Positions 1-5,308 of a stretch of DNA of 12,540 bases are shown in pieces. The stretch is from DASQGA01 sp035535315. GTDB lineage: Bacteria; Actinomycetota; Thermoleophilia; Gaiellales; Gaiellaceae. The stretch covers positions 1 to 12,540 of the forward strand of contig DATLQD010000050.1 of assembly GCA_035535315.1 (NCBI GenBank), in the 5' to 3' direction. The position numbers and the translations under genes were made by a program. The notes under the pieces are model-generated. The model had not been told where the DNA came from. It did no database searches and saw only the letters and a list, made by a program, of their open reading frames with translations. Every line of letters starts with the position of its first letter. Position 1 is the first letter of the stretch.

Positions 1-632
1 GGCCGGTCACCTGGAACGAGAAGGAGCTGCACCTGACGTGGGCGAGGACCGAGCCGCAGATCCCGGTGCACGTCGCGGGCTACGGGCCCAAGGCGCTCGC
101 CGTCGCGGGCAGGGTCGGCGACGGCGTCATCATCCAGCTCGCCGACCCGCAGATCATCCAGTGGATCATGGACACCGCCCGGAAGTCGGCGGAGGAGGCC
201 GGCCGCGATCCCGCCGCGCTCAAGTGCATCGTCGGCGCGCCGAGCAAGATCACTGACGACCTCGTCCAGGCGCGCGAGGAGGTGCGCTGGTTCCCGGCCA
301 TGGTCTCGAACCACGTCATGGATCTGATCGAGCGCTACGGAGAGGATTCGGAGATCCCGAAGGAGCTCACCGAGTACGTGAAGGCGCGGAAGGGATACGA
401 CTACAAGGACCACAGCCGGGTCGGCGCGGCCCACGGGGAGTTCGTGAGCGATGAGATCGCCGACCGCTTCTGTGTGCTCGGGACAGCTGAGCAGGTGAAG
501 GCGAAGCTCAGGGAGCTCGAGTCGATCGGAGTGGACCACTTCAACATCTACCTCATGACCGAGGGCCAGGAGCAGATCCTCGAGGCCTACGGGAAGGACA
601 TCATTCCCGAGCTCACGGGCGTGCCTGCCTGA
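1..632 (+). CDS. LLM-class flavin/F420-dependent oxidoreductase, TIGR03842 type (5' partial)
   Basis: The frame is open from base 3, so the N-terminus lies outside the window and about 209 residues remain. A GTG at 66 is in frame, but homologous sequence continues upstream of it, so it is not the start. Visible hallmarks are VAGYGPKALAVAGRVGDG, which is the TIM-barrel strand and cofactor-phosphate region of luciferase-like monooxygenases, and, near the C-terminus, KGYDYKDHSRVG, EIADRFCVLGTAEQV and VDHFNIYLM. The last three match my memory of the TIGR03842 (CPS_4043) subfamily. Such enzymes are cytoplasmic TIM-barrel oxidoreductases using F420 or FMN; the substrate is unknown. The subfamily is, as I recall, often near dihydropyrimidinase, an omega-aminotransferase and methylmalonate-semialdehyde dehydrogenase, and the last two do occur here at 5293-8051. 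Family confidence is high; the pathway role is inference. Confidence 0.88.
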   Translation, partial: PVTWNEKELHLTWARTEPQIPVHVAGYGPKALAVAGRVGDGVIIQLADPQIIQWIMDTARKSAEEAGRDPAALKCIVGAPSKITDDLVQAREEVRWFPAMVSNHVMDLIERYGEDSEIPKELTEYVKARKGYDYKDHSRVGAAHGEFVSDEIADRFCVLGTAEQVKAKLRELESIGVDHFNIYLMTEGQEQILEAYGKDIIPELTGVPA

Positions 633-659
633 GAACTAACCTGCGTACCGTCAGGGCGT

Positions 660-673
660 CTTGACTGGTCAAG
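660..673. promoter_or_regulatory. Short inverted repeat at the DUF4129 start region
   Basis: CTTGAC-TG-GTCAAG is a perfect 6+6 inverted repeat with a 2-base centre. It straddles the TTG codon at 661 and overlaps the AAGGAG motif at 671-676. A TANNNT-like hexamer (TACCGT, 646-651) lies just upstream in the 28-base gap after the oxidoreductase gene, but I see no matching -35. The repeat could be an operator or a small RNA structure at the head of the cluster, or it could be chance; a dyad this short is weak evidence. Confidence 0.3.
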
Positions 674-1596
674 GAGTCTCGACGGCCGACAGGCGCCCCA
701 AGGCAGTGCGGACCGCGGCCCTCGTGCTGGGCCTCGTCGTCCTGCTCGCGCTCGTCGCCGCCGCCAGCCGGGCCGGGCTTCCCTGGTCCGAGCACTCCGG
801 CGGGGACGGGGACGGTGTCTCTCTCGGACGTGTGGCTCAGCTCGCCGCTCTGGTCGCCCTCGCGGTGGTCACTGGGGTGCTGGCGGTCGCGTTCGCCGCC
901 AAGGCGCGTCGCCGCTCGCGCCGCGACCCGTTCGAGGCGGAGGACGAGCTGATCGAGGCCGACGCCGAGGCCGAAAGCCGCCTGGCGCGCTTTCTGCTTC
1001 GCGTCGGCCCATACGCCCTAGTCGCTGTGATCGCCGTGGGCATCCTCTTCGCCGCCCGCGGCATCGACCGCATCGTTCCCCGCGACACCGCGAACCGGGC
1101 CGGGCCGGCGCAGGCCGAGAATGACCGGACGGTTCCGGCCGTGCCGGGGCCCGCCTCGGCCGCCACGTGGGTGCTCCTGGGCGTTCTCGGCGTGTTCGGA
1201 GCGCTCGCCTTCGTCGTCGTTCTCGGCCCCCAAATGCGTCGCTCGCTCGTCGATGCCCGCGCCGGGCGGCCCGGTGCCGTTGCAGCGCTCGTGGACGAAA
1301 GCATCGATGACCTTCGCTCCGAGAACGACCCGCGCCGTGCCGTAATTGCGGCGTACGCGCGAATGGAGCGCGGGCTCGGCCGGGCAGGCCTGGCGCGAAA
1401 GCCGTTCGAGGCGCCGCTCGAATACCTCCAGCGGGTGCTCCTCGACCTGCAGGCGGGCGCCCAGCCGGTGGGCAGGCTCACCGACCTCTTCGAGCGGGCC
1501 AAGTTCAGCCGGGACGACGTCAGCGCGGACGCCAAGGACGAGGCGATCGAGTGCCTCATCGCCGTCCGCGGCGACCTGCGGACGGCGACGCAGTGA
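661..1596 (+). CDS. DUF4129-domain membrane protein
   Basis: This is a 311-residue protein if it starts at TTG 661. Four hydrophobic segments are visible, at roughly residues 18-36, 57-80, 108-130 and 165-188, separated by Arg-rich and acidic linkers. The C-terminal part has the DUF4129 pattern: DPRRAVIAAYARMERGL, then LARKPFEAPLEYLQRVL, then LFERAKFS and a closing helix. DUF4129 domains are typically found in MoxR/DUF58/transglutaminase clusters, and MoxR and DUF58 genes follow here. The exact function is unknown; the soluble C-terminal domain probably sits next to the membrane. The start is uncertain: TTG 661 has no clear Shine-Dalgarno, the next NTG is GTG 706, and a good AAGGAG at 671-676 precedes only an ACG (682). 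The end overlaps the next gene by 4 bases (GTGA), which indicates coupled translation. Confidence 0.85.
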   Translation: MTGQGVSTADRRPKAVRTAALVLGLVVLLALVAAASRAGLPWSEHSGGDGDGVSLGRVAQLAALVALAVVTGVLAVAFAAKARRRSRRDPFEAEDELIEADAEAESRLARFLLRVGPYALVAVIAVGILFAARGIDRIVPRDTANRAGPAQAENDRTVPAVPGPASAATWVLLGVLGVFGALAFVVVLGPQMRRSLVDARAGRPGAVAALVDESIDDLRSENDPRRAVIAAYARMERGLGRAGLARKPFEAPLEYLQRVLLDLQAGAQPVGRLTDLFERAKFSRDDVSADAKDEAIECLIAVRGDLRTATQ

Positions 1597-2021
1597 CCAC
1601 CGGCTTGGCCGTCGGGCTGCTCGTGGTCGAGGCGCTCGGCCTCTCGGCGCTCGCATGGTGGGCGCTCCGCGCCCTGCCACCAGGCTCGATGGCCTTCGAG
1701 CGAGCGCTTCGGGCGCGGCGACCCCGCTCATCGCGTCTCCGTGAGCTCGAGCGCATCGAGCACGACGTCGTTCAGGGAGCCGCAAACCCGCTGGACCTCC
1801 ACCGTCGGCTCCGACCGCTCCTCCGTCAGATCGCCGCGCACCGGCTCGCCGTCCGACATGGGGTCAGACTCGATGCCGACGACGGGCACGCACACCGACT
1901 GCTCGGGGACAAGGCCTGGGCGCTCCTCCGGCCGGATCGAGAACTGCCCGACGAGCGGAGAGGGCCCCGCCTGGACGTCCACGAGCTCGAGGCGATCGTC
2001 GCCCGGCTGGAGTCGCTGTGA
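1593..2021 (+). CDS. Small single-pass membrane protein of MoxR/DUF58 clusters, function unknown
   Basis: The chosen start is GTG 1593, which overlaps the preceding TGA as GTGA. A longer reading from 1551 would intrude into the DUF4129 gene without a ribosome site. The product has 142 residues: one transmembrane helix (about 4-26, ending in WWALRALP), an Arg-rich stretch, then a soluble helical part containing LDLHRRLRPLLRQIAAHRL, LLGDKAWALLRPDR and a final LEAIVARLESL. I remember similar small proteins with the LHRRLRPLLREIA pattern in actinobacterial MoxR/DUF58 clusters but know no family name. The position between DUF4129 and MoxR genes, with 4-base overlaps on both sides, says it is made with them. 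A membrane anchor or adaptor for the MoxR ATPase is a guess. Confidence 0.8.
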   Translation: MTTGLAVGLLVVEALGLSALAWWALRALPPGSMAFERALRARRPRSSRLRELERIEHDVVQGAANPLDLHRRLRPLLRQIAAHRLAVRHGVRLDADDGHAHRLLGDKAWALLRPDRELPDERRGPRLDVHELEAIVARLESL

Positions 2022-2992
2022 CACCTCTCGAGGAGGTCGCCCGCACCTCAGAGCGCCTCCTCGACGAAGTCGAGCGCGCCGTCGTTGGGAAGCGCGAGGC
2101 ACTCGAGCTCGTCCTGCTTGGCATACTCGCGGACGGCCACGTCCTGATCGAGGACTTTCCGGGCCTCGCCAAGACGCTCATCGCGCGCTCCTTCGCACAG
2201 GTCGCGAGCCTTGGCTTCTCCCGCATCCAGTTCACGCCGGACCTGATGCCGTCGGACATCACGGGCTCGTCCATCTACGACCAGCGGGCGGGTGACTTCG
2301 AGTTCCGGCCCGGCCCGGTCTTCACGAACCTCCTCCTCGCAGACGAGATCAACCGCGCTCCACCGAAGACACAGGCTGCGCTCCTCGAGGCAATGCAGGA
2401 GCGCCAGGTCACGATCGACGGCACAACGCACGCGCTCGCGAGGCCCTTCCTCGTCCTGGCGACGCAGAACCCGATCGAGTACGAGGGCACGTATCCGCTC
2501 CCCGAGGCCCAGCTCGACCGCTTCCTGCTCCGGATCGAAGTCGGCTATCCCGACCGGGAGGACGAATGGGAGATGCTCGAGCGCCGGCGGGAGCGGCGTT
2601 CCGACGAGATCGAGCTCGAGGGCCTCGTCGACGGTCCCAACCTGCTGGCGCTGCAGGCGGTTGTCGAGGACGTCCATGTCGCCGAGAGCATCGGTCTCTA
2701 CATCGTCGACCTCGTGAGCGCCACGCGCGCGAACCCACGTGTACAGGTTGGAGCGAGCCCGCGCGGCACGCTCGCCCTCCTCAAGCTCTCGCGCTGCCGC
2801 GCGGCGCTGCGCGGCCGGGGCTACGTGACGCCGGAGGACGTGAAAGAGGTGGCACCGTCGGCGCTCGCCCACCGGCTCACGCTGCGTCCTGAGGTGTGGG
2901 TGCAGCGGGTCCGGCAGGAGGATGTCGTCCGTGAGTGCCTCGAGGCCGTCCCAACCCCGGCCGCCGAAGACCTGGAATCCATCGTCGAGTGA
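2018..2992 (+). CDS. MoxR-family AAA+ ATPase
   Basis: This is a 324-residue cytoplasmic AAA+ ATPase, the usual MoxR length. Landmarks in order are: Walker A IEDFPGLAKT (44-53), where Ala replaces the Gly before the catalytic Lys, a substitution I recall from other MoxR proteins; Walker B LLLADEINR (105-113) followed by the family signature APPKTQAALLEAMQE (114-128); sensor 1 LATQNPIE (147-154) with N151; LPEAQLDRFLL (161-171); and a sensor 2 region around ASPRGTLALLKLSR. MoxR ATPases act as chaperones that help metal centres or protein complexes mature, often together with DUF58 or von Willebrand A proteins. GTG 2018 overlaps the upstream stop (GTGA), and the stop overlaps the DUF58 start the same way. 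Family assignment is very secure; the client protein is unknown. Confidence 0.96.
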   Translation: MTPLEEVARTSERLLDEVERAVVGKREALELVLLGILADGHVLIEDFPGLAKTLIARSFAQVASLGFSRIQFTPDLMPSDITGSSIYDQRAGDFEFRPGPVFTNLLLADEINRAPPKTQAALLEAMQERQVTIDGTTHALARPFLVLATQNPIEYEGTYPLPEAQLDRFLLRIEVGYPDREDEWEMLERRRERRSDEIELEGLVDGPNLLALQAVVEDVHVAESIGLYIVDLVSATRANPRVQVGASPRGTLALLKLSRCRAALRGRGYVTPEDVKEVAPSALAHRLTLRPEVWVQRVRQEDVVRECLEAVPTPAAEDLESIVE

Positions 2993-4257
2993 CCTCGAGC
3001 GCAACGCCGAAGCTGCGCGCCTACGTCCTCCTCGCGGCCGCGGGGCTCCTTGCGGCTCTAGTCCTCGGGCGGCCTGAGCTGGCCGCCCTCGCGACGCCGT
3101 TCGCGGCCTGGCTGGCCCTTGGAGTCGGGCTCGCGCGCAGGCCCGAGCTCGACGTCCGGTACGAGCTCGACCGTGAGCGAGCTCTGCAGGGCGAGCGGGT
3201 GAATGCGTCGATCGAGATCGAGAGCGACGTCGCCCTCCAGCCGCTCGAGCTGCTGCTCCGGTTGCCGGCGGGCCTCGCGAGCGGCTCCCGCGCGCTCGCC
3301 TTGCACGTTCGCGTCGGGGAGCCCGGGCGGGTTGGAATCGCGCTCGACTGCAAGCGTTGGGGCGGGTATTCCGTCGGGGATCTCCAGCTCCGGGCTCGCG
3401 ATCGCTTCGGGCTGCGTGCCTACGACGAGAGGCTTGACCTTCGCCGCCCTCTCCGCGTCTACCCCCGCGAGGAAACAGTCCGCTCCCTCCTGGCCCCCAC
3501 AGAGACCCAGGCGACGGCGGGGAACGAGGTGGCCCGTGCGAAGGGCGACGGGATCGAGTTCGCCGACATCCGGCCGTTCGTCCCAGGAGATCGCGTTCGG
3601 CGGATCAACTGGCGCGCCAGCGCCCGCCGCCCCGGTCTCTGGGTGAACGAGTCGCACCCTGAGCGGAACACCGACGTGATCATCTTCCTGGACAGCTTCG
3701 CGGAGGCGCGTCACGGCGCCACCGGCACTCTCGACCTGGCCGTGCGAGCAGCCGGGGCTCTCGCTGCGCGCTACCTACGGCGGAGCGACCGGGTTGGCCT
3801 CGTCAGCTTCGGCGGCGTCCTCCGCTGGCTCGAGCCCTCGATGGGCTCGGTGCAGCACTACCGGATCGTCGACGCACTCCTCGACACGGACATCGCGCTC
3901 AGCTATGCCTGGAAGGGAGCCGACGTGATCCCGCCGCGCACGCTGCCGCCTCAGGCGCTCGTGATCGGTCTCACCCCGCTTCTCGACGAGCGCAGCATCG
4001 TCGCTTTGCTGGACCTGCGGGCACGTGGATTCGACCTTGCGATCGTGGACGTGTCACCCCTTCCCTTCCTGCCGCCGGCGCGGGACCGCCTCGAGCGGCT
4101 CTCCCGCCGGGTCTGGGCGCTCCGGCGCGAAGTGCTCAGGCACGAGTACCAGCAGCTGGGGGTGGCGGTCGCCGAGTGGCGGGACGGCGAGGCTCTCGAG
4201 CAGGCGGTCGAGGAGGTGAGACGATTCCGGCGCTCCGCACGAGCCGTCCGCGCCTGA
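2989..4257 (+). CDS. DUF58 domain protein, membrane-anchored
   Basis: The start is GTG 2989, in a GTGA overlap with the MoxR stop; a longer frame from 2935 lies inside MoxR and is rejected. The product has 422 residues. Two transmembrane helices (about 11-27 and 31-48) are followed by a beta-rich region and then the DUF58 signature: GIEFADIRPFVPGDRVRRI and NWRASARR (188-214). A von Willebrand A-like fold begins at DVIIFLDSF (229-237). The metal-site pattern there is DSFAE, not DxSxS, so metal binding is doubtful. DUF58 proteins are standard partners of MoxR and probably present or hold the client at the membrane. The C-terminal end contains a perfect Shine-Dalgarno-like AGGAGGTGA (4211-4219) that appears to serve the next gene. 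Confidence 0.95.
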   Translation: MTSSATPKLRAYVLLAAAGLLAALVLGRPELAALATPFAAWLALGVGLARRPELDVRYELDRERALQGERVNASIEIESDVALQPLELLLRLPAGLASGSRALALHVRVGEPGRVGIALDCKRWGGYSVGDLQLRARDRFGLRAYDERLDLRRPLRVYPREETVRSLLAPTETQATAGNEVARAKGDGIEFADIRPFVPGDRVRRINWRASARRPGLWVNESHPERNTDVIIFLDSFAEARHGATGTLDLAVRAAGALAARYLRRSDRVGLVSFGGVLRWLEPSMGSVQHYRIVDALLDTDIALSYAWKGADVIPPRTLPPQALVIGLTPLLDERSIVALLDLRARGFDLAIVDVSPLPFLPPARDRLERLSRRVWALRREVLRHEYQQLGVAVAEWRDGEALEQAVEEVRRFRRSARAVRA

Positions 4258-4763
4258 TCGTCGCGGCAGGTTCGGTCGCCGTCGGCGCGGTGCTGGCGAT
4301 CGACGCGTGGCTCGTTTCCGCGCGATGGGAAGGCGTGATCGCGGGCACGGCCGGGGCCGGCCTGGGAGTGCTCGCTCTCTCCCTGGCCCTCCGTTTCTCC
4401 CCGGGCGTTCCGCTCGGCCTCGTCTGCCTCGCAGGGTCCTACGCTGCCGCACTCGAAAGTCGTGGGGTCGACGTTGACCTCTCGGCGACCCTATACGCCG
4501 CGCTCTTTTTCCTGACGGCCGAGCTTGCCTACTGGTCCCTCGAGCTCTCCCCCGGCATCCAACCGGCGCCGGGCGTCGTCGTCCGCCGCGTCCGTTTTCT
4601 CGCCGTCGGCGCTCTCGCAGCCGTCGCACTTGCCGGCCTCGTGCTGGCGGCGACCCTCGAGCCCCTCCCGCAGGGCCTCCTGGTGCAGGCGCTCGGCGTC
4701 GGCGGGGCCCTCGTGGTATTGGGCCTGATCGCAGTCCTGGTGCGGCGTTCCGAGCCGCGCTAG
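4176..4763 (+). CDS. Polytopic membrane protein, function unknown (start uncertain: GTG 4176 or ATT 4224)
   Basis: The protein has up to 195 residues and about five or six hydrophobic segments, running from LIVAAGSVAVGAVLAI to LGVGGALVVLGLIAVLV, and ends in a short basic tail (VRRSEPR). I recognise no family. It is the last gene of the MoxR/DUF58 cluster. GTG 4176 is the only conventional start that keeps the first helix, but it gives an 82-base overlap with DUF58, an Arg/Gly-rich leader and no Shine-Dalgarno. ATT 4224 is placed perfectly behind AGGAGGTGA and would give a cleaner N-terminus (M-PALRTSRPRLIVAAG). I give the conventional coordinate but think ATT is at least as likely. A 105-base gap, which includes the csp leader, follows the stop. 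Confidence 0.7.
   Translation: MAGRRGSRAGGRGGETIPALRTSRPRLIVAAGSVAVGAVLAIDAWLVSARWEGVIAGTAGAGLGVLALSLALRFSPGVPLGLVCLAGSYAAALESRGVDVDLSATLYAALFFLTAELAYWSLELSPGIQPAPGVVVRRVRFLAVGALAAVALAGLVLAATLEPLPQGLLVQALGVGGALVVLGLIAVLVRRSEPR
4211..4219 (+). promoter_or_regulatory. Strong ribosome binding site inside the DUF58 3' end
   Basis: AGGAGGTGA is a 9-base match to the 16S rRNA 3' end. It is followed by four bases (GACG) and then ATT at 4224. The csp gene in this window has AAGGAGGTGA, four bases, then ATG, which is the same spacing. No ATG, GTG or TTG lies in frame at a usable distance downstream. The stretch also encodes an unremarkable EEVR in DUF58, so chance is possible. Confidence 0.5.
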
Positions 4764-4785
4764 AACGCCGATACCATTGCTCCGC

Positions 4786-4791
4786 TACACT
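4786..4791 (+). promoter_or_regulatory. Possible -10 element for csp-infA
   Basis: TACACT fits the actinobacterial TANNNT -10 pattern. It would place a transcript start near 4797-4799, right at the first base of the structured leader. No convincing -35 is seen 16-19 bases upstream (the sequence there is near GAACGC). The gap after the membrane-protein gene makes a separate promoter here reasonable. Confidence 0.35.
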
Positions 4792-4796
4792 GGAAA

Positions 4797-4863
4797 GCGA
4801 ACAGAGCGAGTACAAGTGGTGCCACGCACTTCCTTTGCCCGTTCGTGAAATGGCAAGGAGGTG
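4797..4863 (+). promoter_or_regulatory. Structured 5' leader of csp: hairpin covering the ribosome binding site
   Basis: Bases 4827-4839 pair with 4852-4863. In order they are C-G, A-U, C-G, U-G, U-A, C-G, C-G, U-A, U-A, a bulged U (4836), then G-C, C-G, C-G, with a 12-base loop (4840-4851). This occludes nearly all of the Shine-Dalgarno AAGGAGGTGA (4855-4864). The loop holds GTTCG (4841-4845), complementary to CGAAC at 4798-4802, so a pseudoknot is possible. A competing hairpin, AAGTG (4814-4818) with CACTT (4827-4831), would tie up the 5' half of the sequestering stem and free the ribosome site. The pairs are read directly from the sequence. A role as a temperature- or factor-controlled switch is inferred by analogy with the E. 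coli cspA leader. Confidence 0.6.
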
Positions 4864-4868
4864 AATTA

Positions 4869-5078
4869 ATGGCAACCGGAACCGTCAAGTGGTTCAACGA
4901 TGCGAAGGGCTTCGGCTTCATCGCCCCCGAGGGTGGTGGAAAGGATCTCTTCGTTCACCACTCCAACATCGCCGGCGACGGCTTCAAGTCGCTAGCGGAA
5001 GGCGCCAAGGTCGAGTTCGAGGAGCGCGAGGGTCAAAAGGGCCCCGAGGCAACGAACGTGACTGAGGTCGCTGGCTAG
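4869..5078 (+). CDS. cspA: Cold-shock protein (CspA family)
   Basis: This is a 69-residue single OB-fold protein, the normal family length. It contains the RNA-binding motifs RNP1 KGFGFIAP (13-20) and RNP2 LFVHHSNI (27-34), with the aromatic and basic surface residues W8, F15, F17, F28 and H30 in place. It binds single-stranded RNA or DNA as an RNA chaperone in the cytoplasm and helps keep mRNA open for translation. ATG 4869 is set by the perfect AAGGAGGTGA four bases upstream; an in-frame GTG at 4845 is rejected because that ribosome site would then lie inside the gene. The leader can hide the site in a hairpin. IF-1 follows after 8 bases, so the two are very likely made from one transcript. 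Confidence 0.97.
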   Translation: MATGTVKWFNDAKGFGFIAPEGGGKDLFVHHSNIAGDGFKSLAEGAKVEFEEREGQKGPEATNVTEVAG

Positions 5079-5089
5079 GAGACACCATT
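5077..5089 (+). promoter_or_regulatory. Ribosome binding site and ATT start of infA
   Basis: AGGAG (5077-5081), sharing two bases with the csp stop codon TAG, lies five bases before ATT (5087-5089). The frame upstream is closed by TGA at 5063-5065, and the codons between that stop and ATT (ggt cgc tgg cta gga gac acc) include no ATG, GTG, TTG or CTG. TTCCT (5088-5092) and AGGAA (5097-5101) can also form a 5-bp hairpin with a 4-base loop that includes two bases of the start codon. Confidence 0.8.
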
Positions 5090-5308
5090 CCTCCCAAGGA
5101 AGAGAAAATCGAACTCGAGGGCGAGGTCGTAGAGGCCTTGCGGAACAGGATGTTCCGCGTGGCCCTCGACAACGGCCACGAGACGCTCGGCTACACGGCC
5201 GGGAAGATGCGGCGCTATCGCATCAAGGTATTTCCCGGTGATCGCGTGAAGATCGAAGTCTCGCCGTACGACCTCACCCGCGGGCGGATCGTCTACCGGT
5301 ACAGGTAG
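5087..5308 (+). CDS. infA: Translation initiation factor IF-1, with ATT start
   Basis: The 73-residue product aligns end to end with bacterial IF-1 (E. coli 72 residues): IELEGEVVEALRNRMFRVAL (8-27), DNGHETLGYTAGKMRR (28-43), PGDRVKIEVSPYDLTRGRIV (50-69) and YRYR. IF-1 is an OB-fold factor that binds the ribosomal A site of the small subunit and works with IF-2 and IF-3 in start selection. Codon 1 is ATT; the next possible conventional start (TTG 5138, codon 18) would delete the first strand of the fold. The segment RRYRIKVF differs from the usual RKNYIRIL type. The position beside csp, rather than in a ribosomal-protein operon, suggests a cold-linked copy or a relocated gene. The last 16 bases overlap the opposing aminotransferase gene. 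Confidence 0.93.
   Translation: MPPKEEKIELEGEVVEALRNRMFRVALDNGHETLGYTAGKMRRYRIKVFPGDRVKIEVSPYDLTRGRIVYRYR

Noticed and set aside
661..666. TTGACT as a -35 promoter element
   Set aside because: No TANNNT-like -10 lies 16-19 bases downstream; that stretch is GC-rich coding sequence.
2048..3004. Open frame on - opposite MoxR
   Set aside because: It mirrors MoxR codons, shows no family resemblance, and lies within a tightly coupled + strand operon.
4845..4868. GTG 4845 as the csp start
   Set aside because: The perfect Shine-Dalgarno would then be inside the gene; ATG 4869 gives the normal MATGTVKWF start.
4054..4875. Open frame on - over the DUF58 end, the membrane protein and the csp leader
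   Set aside because: The product is Arg/Gly/Pro-rich, and the frame crosses three unrelated + strand elements.
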